From positions 4,588,001-4,652,000 of the forward strand of contig NZ_CP046122.1 in the NCBI RefSeq assembly GCF_009707365.1: 64,000 nt of DNA, written 5' to 3'. This document shows, piece after piece, positions 51,699 through 59,651 of the stretch. Each line of letters starts with the position of its first letter. The first letter of the stretch is position 1. This stretch comes from Microlunatus sp. Gsoil 973 (lineage in GTDB: Bacteria; Actinomycetota; Actinomycetes; Propionibacteriales; Propionibacteriaceae). The position numbers and the translations under genes are program-made. The notes beneath the pieces are model-generated. The model saw nothing but the letters and a program-made list of their open reading frames with translations. It had not been told where the DNA came from and ran no database searches.

Positions 51699-52687
51699 TG
51701 ACCGAGTACGACCACCAGAACGACCGCCAGAACGATCGAACAGACGACGGAGAGAGCGACGTGTCAGAGAACTTTCCCACGAACTCCGAGCCCAAGGACG
51801 AGGAGTCGCCGGAAAGCCCGCAGACCGCAACCGAGCAGCAGACCGCAACCGAGCAGCAGACCCCGACCGAGCAGCCGGGCGGTGCGGAGGAGCAGGACTT
51901 CGAGGTTGACCTCGGCAGCGACAGCTTCTCCGGCGGTGGCTCCGACGTCGACATCAATCTCGACTTCGGCGAGGGCTCGTTCGGAGAGTCCGACGCCGGC
52001 ATCAACCTCGACTTCCGCACCGAGGCCGACGAGGCACAGCAGGCCGAGGAGGAAGAGGCGGCTGAGGACGCCGACGCCGCGGAGCAGGCCGCGCTGGAGG
52101 CGTTCCGCACCGAACTGCGCGCCAAGATCGGTGAGTGGTACGTGGTGCACACCTACTCCGGCATGGAGAACCGGGTCAAGCAGAACCTGGAGAACCGGGT
52201 GACCTCGTTGAACATGGAGGACTACATCCACGAGATCGTGGTCCCGACCGAGGAGGTCACCGAGATCCGCAACGGTCAGCGCAAGACCGTCAAGCGGACG
52301 ACGCTGCCGGGTTATGTGCTGGTCCGGATGGACCTCACCGACGAGTCCTGGTCGACCGTCCGCCACACGCCGTCGGTGACCGGTTTTGTCGGGCACTCCA
52401 ACAATCCGGTGCCGCTCGGGCTGGACGAGGTGGAGAAGATGCTTGCTCCGGCCGTCGTCGCGGCCGCGACCGCGAACAAGGAGGTCCCGGCCCGCAAGAA
52501 GAAGAAGGTCGAGGTCGCCGACTTCGCCCCGGGCGATTCGGTGATGGTGATCGACGGCCCGTTCGCCGGTGTGCACGCGACGATCACCGAGATCAACGCC
52601 AACGCGCAGCGGCTGAAGGCCCTGGTCGAGATCCTCGGCCGGGAGACCCCGGTCGACCTGACCTTCTCGCAGATCCAGAAGGTCTAG
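51698..52687 (+). CDS. nusG: Transcription termination/antitermination factor NusG with long acidic N-terminal extension
   Basis: Residues ~145-329 are NusG: the NGN domain [31 protein letters not shown] and [14 protein letters not shown], then the KOW domain [21 protein letters not shown]. NusG binds RNA polymerase and Rho or ribosomal protein S10. The preceding ~140 residues are acidic and repetitive: three near-repeats of TATEQQ, then [11 protein letters not shown] and [11 protein letters not shown]. The ATG overlaps the secE stop. Such extensions occur in actinobacteria, but this one is long. Confidence 0.95.
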   Translation: MTEYDHQNDRQNDRTDDGESDVSENFPTNSEPKDEESPESPQTATEQQTATEQQTPTEQPGGAEEQDFEVDLGSDSFSGGGSDVDINLDFGEGSFGESDAGINLDFRTEADEAQQAEEEEAAEDADAAEQAALEAFRTELRAKIGEWYVVHTYSGMENRVKQNLENRVTSLNMEDYIHEIVVPTEEVTEIRNGQRKTVKRTTLPGYVLVRMDLTDESWSTVRHTPSVTGFVGHSNNPVPLGLDEVEKMLAPAVVAAATANKEVPARKKKKVEVADFAPGDSVMVIDGPFAGVHATITEINANAQRLKALVEILGRETPVDLTFSQIQKV

Positions 52688-52777
52688 CCCCAGGAATTTC
52701 CCGTACGGCACCGGTGCTGTACCGGGTTGGAAGAGGCCGGGATCGTCCCGGCAAGTCATGAAGTAAGGACCCAAGTT

Positions 52778-53209
52778 ATGCCCGCAAAGAAGAAGGTTGC
52801 GGCGCTGGTCAAGGTTGCCCTGCAAGCGGGCGCCGCGACTCCCGCACCGCCGGTCGGTACCGCGCTCGGTCCGCACGGCGTCAACATCATGGAATTCTGC
52901 AAGGCGTACAACGCCGCAACGGAATCCCAGCGTGGCAATGTGATCCCGGTCGAGATCACCATCTACGAAGACCGCAGCTTCACGTTCGTCACCAAGACCC
53001 CGCCGGCCGCCGAGCTGATCAAGAAGGCAGCCGGTGTCGCCAAGGGTGCCAGCAATCCACTGACCGGCAAGGTCGGCAAGATCACCGCCGCCCAGGTCCG
53101 TGAGATCGCCAACACCAAGCTCCCTGATCTGAACGCCAACGACATCGATGGCGCCGTCAAGATCGTCGAGGGCACCGCCCGTTCGATGGGTGTCACTGTC
53201 GAAGGCTGA
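52778..53209 (+). CDS. rplK: 50S ribosomal protein L11
   Basis: The 143-residue L11 shows [41 protein letters not shown], the thiostrepton-region [26 protein letters not shown] and ARSMGV. L11 forms the GTPase-associated centre with 23S rRNA. The ATG at 52778 has AAGGA upstream. The nusG-rplK gap contains a near-palindrome (GTACGGCACCGGTGCTGTAC, 52700-52719) that could form a hairpin. Confidence 0.98.
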   Translation: MPAKKKVAALVKVALQAGAATPAPPVGTALGPHGVNIMEFCKAYNAATESQRGNVIPVEITIYEDRSFTFVTKTPPAAELIKKAAGVAKGASNPLTGKVGKITAAQVREIANTKLPDLNANDIDGAVKIVEGTARSMGVTVEG

Positions 53210-53293
53210 CCCGTCGCAGATCGCGTCCGGGATCGGCCGACCTGGGAGGGCCTCGCGCGGCCCGCACCAGAACTAGTTGAGAGGTAACTAGCC

Positions 53294-53995
53294 ATGAAGC
53301 GCAGCAAGAACTACAAGGCAGCAGCAGAGCAGATCAACCCCGAGGAACTCCACGGCCCGGTTGACGCTCTGGTCAAGGCCAAGGAAGGCGCCTCCGCCAA
53401 GTTCGACGAGACCGTCGATGTGGCGATGCGGCTTGGAGTCGACCCGCGGAAGGCGGACCAGATGGTCCGCGGCACCGTGAACCTCCCCAACGGAACCGGC
53501 AAGACGGCAAGGGTCCTCGTCTTCGCCACCGGGGATCGGGCCAACCAGGCCAAGGAGGCCGGCGCCGACGAGGTCGGCTCCGACGAGCTGATCGAGAAGG
53601 TGGCCGGCGGCTACCTGGACTTCGACGCCGTCGTCGCCACCCCGGATCTGATGGGCAAGGTCGGCCGGCTCGGCCGGGTGCTCGGCCCGCGTGGTCTGAT
53701 GCCGAACCCGAAGACCGGCACCGTAACGATGGACGTGGCCAAGGCCGTGTCCGATATCAAGGGCGGCAAGATCGAGTTCCGGGTCGACCGGCACTCCAAC
53801 CTGCACTTCATCATCGGCAAGGCGTCGTTCAGCACCGAGCAGCTGACCGAGAACTACTTCGCCGCGCTGGATGAGGTGCTGCGCCTGAAGCCCAGCAGCT
53901 CCAAGGGCAAGTACATCAAGAAGGTGACCGTGTCCACCACGATGGGCCCGGGCATCCAGGTGGATCCCTCCGAGACGAAGGCGCCCGTCGCCTGA
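53294..53995 (+). CDS. rplA: 50S ribosomal protein L1
   Basis: The 233-residue L1 has [66 protein letters not shown] and [20 protein letters not shown], all standard. L1 binds the 23S L1 stalk and in many bacteria represses its own operon by binding a leader mimic. Its ribosome site GAGAGG lies in the loop of a small CTAGTT/AACTAG hairpin (53273-53291). Confidence 0.98.
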   Translation: MKRSKNYKAAAEQINPEELHGPVDALVKAKEGASAKFDETVDVAMRLGVDPRKADQMVRGTVNLPNGTGKTARVLVFATGDRANQAKEAGADEVGSDELIEKVAGGYLDFDAVVATPDLMGKVGRLGRVLGPRGLMPNPKTGTVTMDVAKAVSDIKGGKIEFRVDRHSNLHFIIGKASFSTEQLTENYFAALDEVLRLKPSSSKGKYIKKVTVSTTMGPGIQVDPSETKAPVA

Positions 53996-54023
53996 ATCCC
54001 GGCCCACCGCCGCACCACCTAAT

Positions 54024-54057
54024 GCAAGCCGCACCGTGTGTACACGGTGCGGCTTGC
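54024..54057. terminator. Bidirectional hairpin between rplA and the HxlR gene
   Basis: GCAAGCCGCACCGTG (54024-54038) and CACGGTGCGGCTTGC (54043-54057) form a perfect 15-bp stem with loop TGTA. It lies 29 bases past the rplA stop and 20 before the end of the opposing regulator gene. There is no strong T run. Confidence 0.7.
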
Positions 54058-54077
54058 TGCATCTGGTGCGGCAACGG

Positions 54078-54482
54078 CTAGCGCGGCCTCGCCCCGGCGA
54101 CGGTCGACTGGTAGTCGGCACCCCAGGCGTCGAGGGCGGTGACGATCGGCTCGAGGCTGCGGCCCCGGTCGGTGAGGGAGTACTCGACCCGCGGCGGCAC
54201 CTGCGCGTACACCGTCCGGGTGACGATGCCGTCGGCCTCGAGTTCGCGCAGTTGACGCGTCAGGACCCGTGGGGTGACCGGGCCGACGGCGCGCCGCAGG
54301 TCGCCGAAACGATGGGTGCGCTGCAGCAGGTACTTGACCGCGGTCAGCTTCCAGGCACCGCCGAGCACGGCCATCGCCACCTCGACCGGGCAGACGTCGA
54401 GCGACCGCAGCACCGACGGTCGCGGGCCCCCATTGGTATCCAATTCGTCACTACCTGACGAAGTTGTGCGTACTTGCGCCAT
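54078..54482 (-). CDS. HxlR-family winged-helix regulator
   Basis: The 134-residue protein has CPVEVAMAVLGGAWKLTAVKYLLQ, HRFGDLRRAVGPVTPRVLTRQLRELEADGIV and VPPRVEYSLTDRGRSLEPIV, the HxlR signature with its N-terminal Cys (used as a redox or electrophile sensor in some members). It diverges from a quinone reductase gene, a classic HxlR pair in which the regulator represses the reductase until an aldehyde or quinone reacts. The ATG at 54482 is used; 54494 is also possible. Confidence 0.9.
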   Translation of the reverse strand: MAQVRTTSSGSDELDTNGGPRPSVLRSLDVCPVEVAMAVLGGAWKLTAVKYLLQRTHRFGDLRRAVGPVTPRVLTRQLRELEADGIVTRTVYAQVPPRVEYSLTDRGRSLEPIVTALDAWGADYQSTVAGARPR

Positions 54483-54493
54483 TTGACTATTCA
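54464..54493 (+). promoter_or_regulatory. Predicted promoter of the quinone reductase gene
   Basis: TTGTGC (54464-54469) and TATTCA (54488-54493) are spaced by 18 bases, and the gene starts at 54509 after GGAGG. The promoter overlaps the 5' end of the HxlR gene on the other strand, so regulator binding there could repress both genes. Confidence 0.45.
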
Positions 54494-54508
54494 AACCACA
54501 GTGGAGGC

Positions 54509-55216
54509 ATGGTTTCCAGTCGCCGAGCCCTCTGGGTACTTGCCCATCCCCAGCAGCGGTCCCTCAACGGACGGCTGCGCGACGTCGGTGTGTCCGCCCT
54601 GCAGCGGCACGGGTGGCAGGTCGACCAATCCGATCTGTACGCGACGGGCTGGGATCCACTGTTGACCACCGAGGGCGGCCCGGAGGTCGCGGCCGAGCAG
54701 GACAAGCTGCTCGCCGCCGACCTGCTCGTCGTCCAGTTCCCGCTGTGGTGGTACGGGCCGCCGGCGATCCTCAAGGGCTGGTTCGACCGGGTCTTCCAGG
54801 CCGGCTTCGGCTACGACGTGGTCGATCCGCAGAGCGGACGGGTCCGCAAGTACGGCGACGGACTGCTGGCCGGCAAACGCGCCCTGATCGTGGTCTCTGC
54901 GGGCGACCGGCCGGGCTCGCTGGGGACGCGCGGGATCAGCGGCCACATCGAGGACGTGCTGTGGCCCATGCTGCACGGCACCTTCTGGTACACCGGGATG
55001 CTGCCGCTGCGGCCCCAGTTGATCACCAGGGCGCGGGATCTTGATCGTGCCTCCGTCGCGCAGCAGGAGCAACTCCTGGTCACCCGCCTGTCCGGTGTGC
55101 TGACCGAGGAACCGATCCACTACCTGCCACTGGACGACGAGCACTACGACCACGGCATCCGGCTGCGCGACCAGTTCGCCCCGTCGGAGCTGAGCATCTG
55201 CGCCCATCGGTCCTGA
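54509..55216 (+). CDS. NAD(P)H dehydrogenase (quinone)-like flavoprotein
   Basis: The 235-residue flavodoxin-like protein has RALWVLAHPQQRSLNGRLRD, LLVVQFPLWWYGPPAILKGWFDRVFQAGFGYDV and KRALIVVSAGD, as in NQO1/MdaB/YwrO quinone reductases that bind FAD and reduce quinones by two electrons. The ATG at 54509 has GGAGG five bases upstream; a start at 54464 would run through the promoter. Controlled, presumably, by the divergent HxlR protein. Confidence 0.9.
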   Translation: MVSSRRALWVLAHPQQRSLNGRLRDVGVSALQRHGWQVDQSDLYATGWDPLLTTEGGPEVAAEQDKLLAADLLVVQFPLWWYGPPAILKGWFDRVFQAGFGYDVVDPQSGRVRKYGDGLLAGKRALIVVSAGDRPGSLGTRGISGHIEDVLWPMLHGTFWYTGMLPLRPQLITRARDLDRASVAQQEQLLVTRLSGVLTEEPIHYLPLDDEHYDHGIRLRDQFAPSELSICAHRS

Positions 55217-55233
55217 TCCGTACGATCCGAACG

Positions 55234-55602
55234 TCACCCGAGCCAGAGCAGCACCGCCGCGATGATCATCACCGCCGCGGTCAGGCCGTGAATGCCGAAG
55301 GCTCGAGCCCGGCTGCCACGGTTGCCCAGGACGACGAGCATGTCTCCGAACGGGATCAGGGTCTCGGCGATGATCAGCCAGGGCAGTGCGGTGGGCTGTA
55401 CGAGACTGAGCAGGATCACCACGATGCCCGAGGTGACGTCCCGAACGCCCTTGAGCTGCCACCACGCCCGGGCAGGCCGGTCGGGAAGGTTCGGTAGCCC
55501 GAAGCCGGCCGCGTTGGCCTCGTTCTTGAGCAGGTACATCACCCCGACCCAGATGATCATCACAGCGACCAACCAAGCCAGAACCAGTCCGACGGTATGC
55601 AT
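55234..55602 (-). CDS. DUF4267-family membrane protein
   Basis: The 122-residue protein has four membrane helices (GLVLAWLVAVMIIWVGVMYLL; DVTSGIVVILLSLVQPTALPW; IPFGDMLVVLG; HGLTAAVMIIAAVLLWL) and the family motif FGLPNLPDRPARAWWQLKGVRD. Function is unknown. GGAGGAA stands just before its ATG. It diverges from a TetR regulator across two palindromic operators, so the regulator probably represses it. Confidence 0.88.
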   Translation of the reverse strand: MHTVGLVLAWLVAVMIIWVGVMYLLKNEANAAGFGLPNLPDRPARAWWQLKGVRDVTSGIVVILLSLVQPTALPWLIIAETLIPFGDMLVVLGNRGSRARAFGIHGLTAAVMIIAAVLLWLG

Positions 55603-55619
55603 TCGCGTTCCTCCGAAGT

Positions 55620-55681
55620 TAGCAATGCTAGAAAGTAGAGCAACAGTAGCGCAATGCTCGTCGCGTGTCTAGCAGTGCTAG
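55620..55681. promoter_or_regulatory. Two TetR-type operators and a leaderless promoter
   Basis: TAGCA-A-TGCTA (55620-55630) and CTAGCA-G-TGCTAG (55669-55681) are matching odd-length palindromes, 45 bases apart centre to centre in about 50 bases, between divergent DUF4267 and tetR genes. A partial copy, GCGCAATGCTC, lies at 55649-55659. TAGGAT at 55679-55684 is a good -10, spaced seven bases from the ATG at 55692, so tetR is probably transcribed leaderless and repressed by its own product. Confidence 0.7.
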
Positions 55682-55691
55682 GATTTCTGTC

Positions 55692-56273
55692 ATGGCAATC
55701 CAGGAGCGCCGCGCGCGGGACCGAGCAGAGCGTGAGCGGCGGATCATCTCCGTCGCGCGTGAGCTGGCGGAACGGGACGGTTGGGAGGCGGTCACCACCA
55801 GGCGGCTCTCCGATGCCATCGAGTACAGCCAGCCTGTGCTGTACTCACACTTTCCCGACGGCAAGGCGGGGATCGCCGCCGCATTGGCGCTGGACGGGTT
55901 CGTCGAGCTGGGTACGGCGATCCGTGATCGGCGGGGAAGTGCGCGCATCCCGCGTACGATGATCAGCCGACTGGCGGAGGCGTACCTGGACTTCGCCGAG
56001 GCGCATCCGGAGCTCTACCGGATCATGTTCGCCGCGCCGACGACGCTGGTGTTCGCCGACGACGCAACGCCGGGCCCGCTGCGGCAGGCATTCGACGAGG
56101 TGCTGGCATCAGTGGCACCGGCCGCCGGTGATCATCATCGGGAGACCTACGCCGAAGTCGTCTGGAGTTCCTTGCACGGGCTCGCGACGCTGGCGCGGGA
56201 CGGCCGGCTGCCGGCAGACCACCGGAAGGCCCGGGTCAAGGTGCTGGTCGATTGTCTCGTCGGCCCGTCCTGA
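55692..56273 (+). CDS. TetR-family transcriptional regulator
   Basis: The 193-residue protein has an N-terminal TetR HTH (RRIISVARELAERDGWEAVTTRRLSDAIEYSQPVLYSHFPDGKAGI, cited by ends: RRIISVARELA to LYSHFPD) and a helical ligand domain of the WHG type (YRIMFAAPTTLVFA). The ATG at 55692 follows the operator directly with no ribosome site, consistent with a leaderless message. Its likely target is the divergent DUF4267 gene and itself. Confidence 0.9.
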   Translation: MAIQERRARDRAERERRIISVARELAERDGWEAVTTRRLSDAIEYSQPVLYSHFPDGKAGIAAALALDGFVELGTAIRDRRGSARIPRTMISRLAEAYLDFAEAHPELYRIMFAAPTTLVFADDATPGPLRQAFDEVLASVAPAAGDHHRETYAEVVWSSLHGLATLARDGRLPADHRKARVKVLVDCLVGPS

Positions 56274-56601
56274 CCATCCTGCGCGATCCCTGCGTCCGGT
56301 CGGCCGGCTGTCCGGTCGAGCCCCGACCGCTGAGCCGGATGCTGAGCAGGTGATAGCCCGCCAGCGTCTCCGCCAACTCATCCAGCTCGGCCGGCGCCGG
56401 CTCGGCGCCGTCGACGGAGGCCAGTGCGACGCTCCGGTTGAGGCCGACCATCGGTGGTCGGTCATGGCCGAGCAACAGGTCGTACAGGGTCTGCACCTGC
56501 AACCAGTCCGTCTCGTCCGCTGACGGGGCGTCGGCATGGCACGCCGGCGCGCTGAACCATCCGGTTAGCTGTTCGTTCAGCCTTCCGGCCGGACTCTTCA
56601 C
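56236..56601 (-). pseudogene. Remnant of an ECF sigma factor C-terminal domain (DUF6596/ECF42-like)
   Basis: A ~75-residue stretch (about 56343-56571) reads PACHADAPSADETDWLQVQTLYDLLL, PPMVGLNRSVALASVDGAEPA and LAGYHLL. These match the C-terminal helical extension of ECF42-type sigma factors, whose consensus is close to ACHAxAPSxxxTDWxQIxxLYDxLL and VVALNRAVAVAxVDGP. The sigma-2 and sigma-4 regions are missing: oppD ends 27 bases upstream. The tail after LAGYHLL is unrelated. This is best read as a truncated relic left by a rearrangement between oppD and tetR. Confidence 0.75.
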
Positions 56602-56627
56602 AGATCCGTCCGCGGCGGACCGAGCCG

Positions 56628-57653
56628 CTACTCCGCGAAGTGACAGGCGGCCCGCCGGCCGCCGCCGAGGTCACGCAGCAACGGCGGTGGATCGGTGCGG
56701 CAGACGTCCTCGGCGCGCGGGCAGCGGGGATGGAACGGACAACCCGGCGGGATGTGGGTCAACTCCGGAGGACGGCCACTGATCACCTCGAGTTGCTGAC
56801 CCTTCTGGTCCAACCGCGGGATCGAGCGCAACAGAGCGGCCGTGTACGGATGGCCCGGCCGGGCGAAAATCCGGTCGACCGATGCGGCTTCGACCACCCG
56901 GCCGGCGTACATCACGTCGACCTGGTCGGCGACCTCGGCGACGACACCGAGGTCATGGGTGATCAACATCAGCCCCATCTGCCGTTCTGACTGGATGTCG
57001 GCGAGCAGCCGCATGATCTGGGCCTGCACGGTGACGTCAAGGGCTGTCGTCGGCTCGTCGGCGATCAACACCTCCGGCTCCAGGGCGAGCGCCATCGCGA
57101 TCATCACCCGCTGCCGCATACCGCCGGAGAACTGGTGCGGATACTCCCGGATCCGCTGCCTGGCATTGGGTACCTGGACCAGGTCGAGCAACCCGATCGC
57201 ACGTTTGCGGGCCTCGGACCGGGAGACGTGCCGCCGCTTGCGGAGCGCCTCGGTCAGCTGGAAGCCGACGCTGTAGACGGGGTTGAGGGCAGCGAGCGCG
57301 TCCTGGAAGACGATTGCGATGTGCTCACCGCAGACCGCCCGATGCTCCGCTTCCGGAAGGGCCAGCAGGTTCCTGCCCCGGAAGCGGATCTGGCCGCCGG
57401 TGATCCGGGCGGGTGGCTGTTGCAGCAGCCGCATGATCGCCTGGGCGGTGACGCTCTTGCCGCTGCCTGATTCGCCGACGACGGCCAGCGTCTGCCCGGG
57501 GTCGAGGGTGAGCGAGACCCCGTTGACGGCAGACACCGTACGGCCGCCGACCCGGAACTCGACCCGGAGGTCGTCGACCTCCAGCAACGGCGCCGGCGCG
57601 TCGGTAGCCGGCACCGGGGTCATGCTCTGCGTCGTCGGATTCGCCATGATCAC
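56628..57653 (-). CDS. Peptide ABC transporter ATP-binding protein (OppD/DppD-like)
   Basis: The 341-residue ATPase has Walker A VVGESGSGKSVTAQAI, Q-loop IVFQDALAALNPV, signature QFSGGMRQRVMIAMAL, Walker B VLIADEPTTALDV and switch His LMLITHDLGVVAEV. The C-terminal oligopeptide motif PGCPFHPRCPRAEDVC has cysteines that in related DppD/OppD proteins bind an iron-sulfur cluster. The GTG start overlaps the permease stop (GTGA); an ATG at 57647 is an alternative. It is the last gene of the operon, and no OppF partner follows. Confidence 0.94.
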   Translation of the reverse strand: MIMANPTTQSMTPVPATDAPAPLLEVDDLRVEFRVGGRTVSAVNGVSLTLDPGQTLAVVGESGSGKSVTAQAIMRLLQQPPARITGGQIRFRGRNLLALPEAEHRAVCGEHIAIVFQDALAALNPVYSVGFQLTEALRKRRHVSRSEARKRAIGLLDLVQVPNARQRIREYPHQFSGGMRQRVMIAMALALEPEVLIADEPTTALDVTVQAQIMRLLADIQSERQMGLMLITHDLGVVAEVADQVDVMYAGRVVEAASVDRIFARPGHPYTAALLRSIPRLDQKGQQLEVISGRPPELTHIPPGCPFHPRCPRAEDVCRTDPPPLLRDLGGGRRAACHFAE

Positions 57654-58570
57654 TTCAGCTTCGGGTCGAGGGCATCGCGAAGGTTGTCGCCGATCACGAC
57701 GAATGACAGCACCGTCGCCAGCAGACAGCCGAGCGGGAGGAGCAGCAGGTACGGGTAGCCGCCGGTGAACCAGGGGGCGCCGCTGCTGATCATGATTCCC
57801 CAGCTGATGGCCGGTGGCCGGACACCGATACCCAGGAAGGCCAAAACGGCCTCGGCGGAGATCACACCGGCGATCGCGGTCGGTACCAGGGCGGTCACCG
57901 CCGCGATGGCGTTCGGCAGGATGTGGCTGAACATCAGCCGCAGATCCGACGCACCGAGGGCCCGTGCCGCCCGGACGTAGTCGAGATTCTTCGATTCCAG
58001 GACCGCCGCCCGGACGTAGCGGGTGTAGCCCATCCAGCCGAATCCGGTCAGCACGATCGCCGGCTGGACGATGGTCGCGAAATCGCCGTCACCGGCATCG
58101 ATGTTGCGGAAGAGGGAGAGCAGCAGCAGGGCGGCCAGCAGCAGCGGAATGACCAGGAAGACCTCGAGCAGCCGCGACACGATCGCATCCACCCAGCCCA
58201 GATAGAAGCCGGACAACAGGCCGAGCGTGATGCCGATGATCAGCGAGGCACCGACCACGGTGAAGGCCAGCAGCAATGACGGCCGGGCGCCGTGGACCAG
58301 TTGAGCCAGCACGTCACAGCCGGAGATGTCGGTTCCGAACGGGTGTGGGTGGCCGAACCCGCGGGGCTTCAACTTCGCCACGGAGATGTCGCAGCGCTGC
58401 GGATCGGTGCGGGTGAACAGACCGGGAAAGGCGGCCACCAGAATGAAGAAGACGCCGATCGCGGTTGCGATGATCACGTCGGGCCGGCGCAGCATGTGCC
58501 GGCCGACCGCGGCCCAGGTGCCGCCCTGCCGGTCTGTGCTGACGTCAAGATCGACTGCGACGCTCGTCAT
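57650..58570 (-). CDS. Peptide ABC transporter permease (OppC/DppC-like)
   Basis: The 306-residue protein has an N-terminal helix, an outer segment with PHPFGTDISGCDVLAQLVHGAR and the typical binding-protein-dependent transport domain ending with the EAA loop (AARALGASDLRLMFSHILPNAI). Five to six helices are predicted. It pairs with the upstream OppB-like permease; the gap between them is 28 bases. Confidence 0.94.
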   Translation of the reverse strand: MTSVAVDLDVSTDRQGGTWAAVGRHMLRRPDVIIATAIGVFFILVAAFPGLFTRTDPQRCDISVAKLKPRGFGHPHPFGTDISGCDVLAQLVHGARPSLLLAFTVVGASLIIGITLGLLSGFYLGWVDAIVSRLLEVFLVIPLLLAALLLLSLFRNIDAGDGDFATIVQPAIVLTGFGWMGYTRYVRAAVLESKNLDYVRAARALGASDLRLMFSHILPNAIAAVTALVPTAIAGVISAEAVLAFLGIGVRPPAISWGIMISSGAPWFTGGYPYLLLLPLGCLLATVLSFVVIGDNLRDALDPKLK

Positions 58571-58598
58571 AGCGGATCCCTCATTACTCTGCAGCCCA

Positions 58599-59603
58599 TC
58601 AGTCGTAGCGGATTCTCGGGTCGAGGGCGGCGTAGGCCAGGTCGACCAGCAACATCACGCCGATCGTGACCACGGACAGGATGGTGACCACGCCGACCAC
58701 GACCGACACGTCACTCTTCTGTACCGACTGCCAGAGCAGGTTGCCCATCCCGCGGATGTTCATCACGCCCTCGGTGATGACCGCGCCGGACAGTGCGTCG
58801 GCGAAGACGAAGCCAACGGCGGTCACCACCGGCACCGAGGAGTTGCGAACGATGTGGTACGCGGTGACGTGCCCGTTGCTCAGCCCCTTCGATCGTGCTG
58901 TTCGGACGTGTTCGGCGTTGTAGTTCTCCAGCTGTGCAGCGCGCACCAACCGCAGGAAAGGCGCACAGCCGGTCAGCCCGAGCAACAGTCCCGGGACGAT
59001 CAGGGTGATCCACGGATGATCGTTGCTGTAGGACGGCTTGAACAGCAGTGCGGGTATCGAATCCGACCCGAAGGTGCGACGGGCCCAGGTGGTCAACGGG
59101 ACGGTGAAGATGAACCGATACACCACCAGCATGACGAACACCGGGAAGGCGTCGATCAGGACCGAGGTGAGCCGGATCGAGTGGTCGATCGGCCGGCCGC
59201 GGAAGCGGGCCGCCACCGAACCGAGCAGCATGCCGATGATCAACCAGGTGATCGTCACGATCACGAACAGCCGCAGGGTGTTCGGCACCGCCTGGGCCAT
59301 CAGCTCGGTCAGCGGCCGCCCCTGCAGGTCGGTGCCGAAATCGCCGTGTGCGTACTGCACCAACCGCTCCCAGAACGGTCCCAGGCACGGGTTGCCGGGC
59401 TGGTCGTAACACGGATCGTCCAGCCCGTACCGCACCTCGACGGCGTGCAACTGTGACGCCGACGGCACGTGATCACCGAAGAACGCCAACGCCGGGTTGC
59501 CGTTCAGCTGGATGGCGAGTGTGGTGAGCAGGTGGAGCAGGAGCAGCACCAGCAACACGGTGAGCAGCCCCAGCAGCACCCGCCGTACGACATAGGAGAC
59601 CAA
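58599..59603 (-). CDS. Peptide ABC transporter permease (OppB/DppB-like)
   Basis: The 334-residue protein begins MVSYVVRRVLLGLLTVLLVLLLLHLLTT, the hydrophobic N-terminus of OppB, with the FGTDLQGRPLTELMAQAVPNTLRLF segment and EAA loop (HVRTARSKGLSNGHVTAYHIVRNSSVPV). The TTG at 59603 is the first codon of the conserved N-terminus, though no clear ribosome site precedes it. Confidence 0.93.
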   Translation of the reverse strand: MVSYVVRRVLLGLLTVLLVLLLLHLLTTLAIQLNGNPALAFFGDHVPSASQLHAVEVRYGLDDPCYDQPGNPCLGPFWERLVQYAHGDFGTDLQGRPLTELMAQAVPNTLRLFVIVTITWLIIGMLLGSVAARFRGRPIDHSIRLTSVLIDAFPVFVMLVVYRFIFTVPLTTWARRTFGSDSIPALLFKPSYSNDHPWITLIVPGLLLGLTGCAPFLRLVRAAQLENYNAEHVRTARSKGLSNGHVTAYHIVRNSSVPVVTAVGFVFADALSGAVITEGVMNIRGMGNLLWQSVQKSDVSVVVGVVTILSVVTIGVMLLVDLAYAALDPRIRYD

Positions 59604-59651
59604 GATCAGTCAGCTCGGGTTGGGATCAGTGATGACCTTCGCTTCCCTCGG

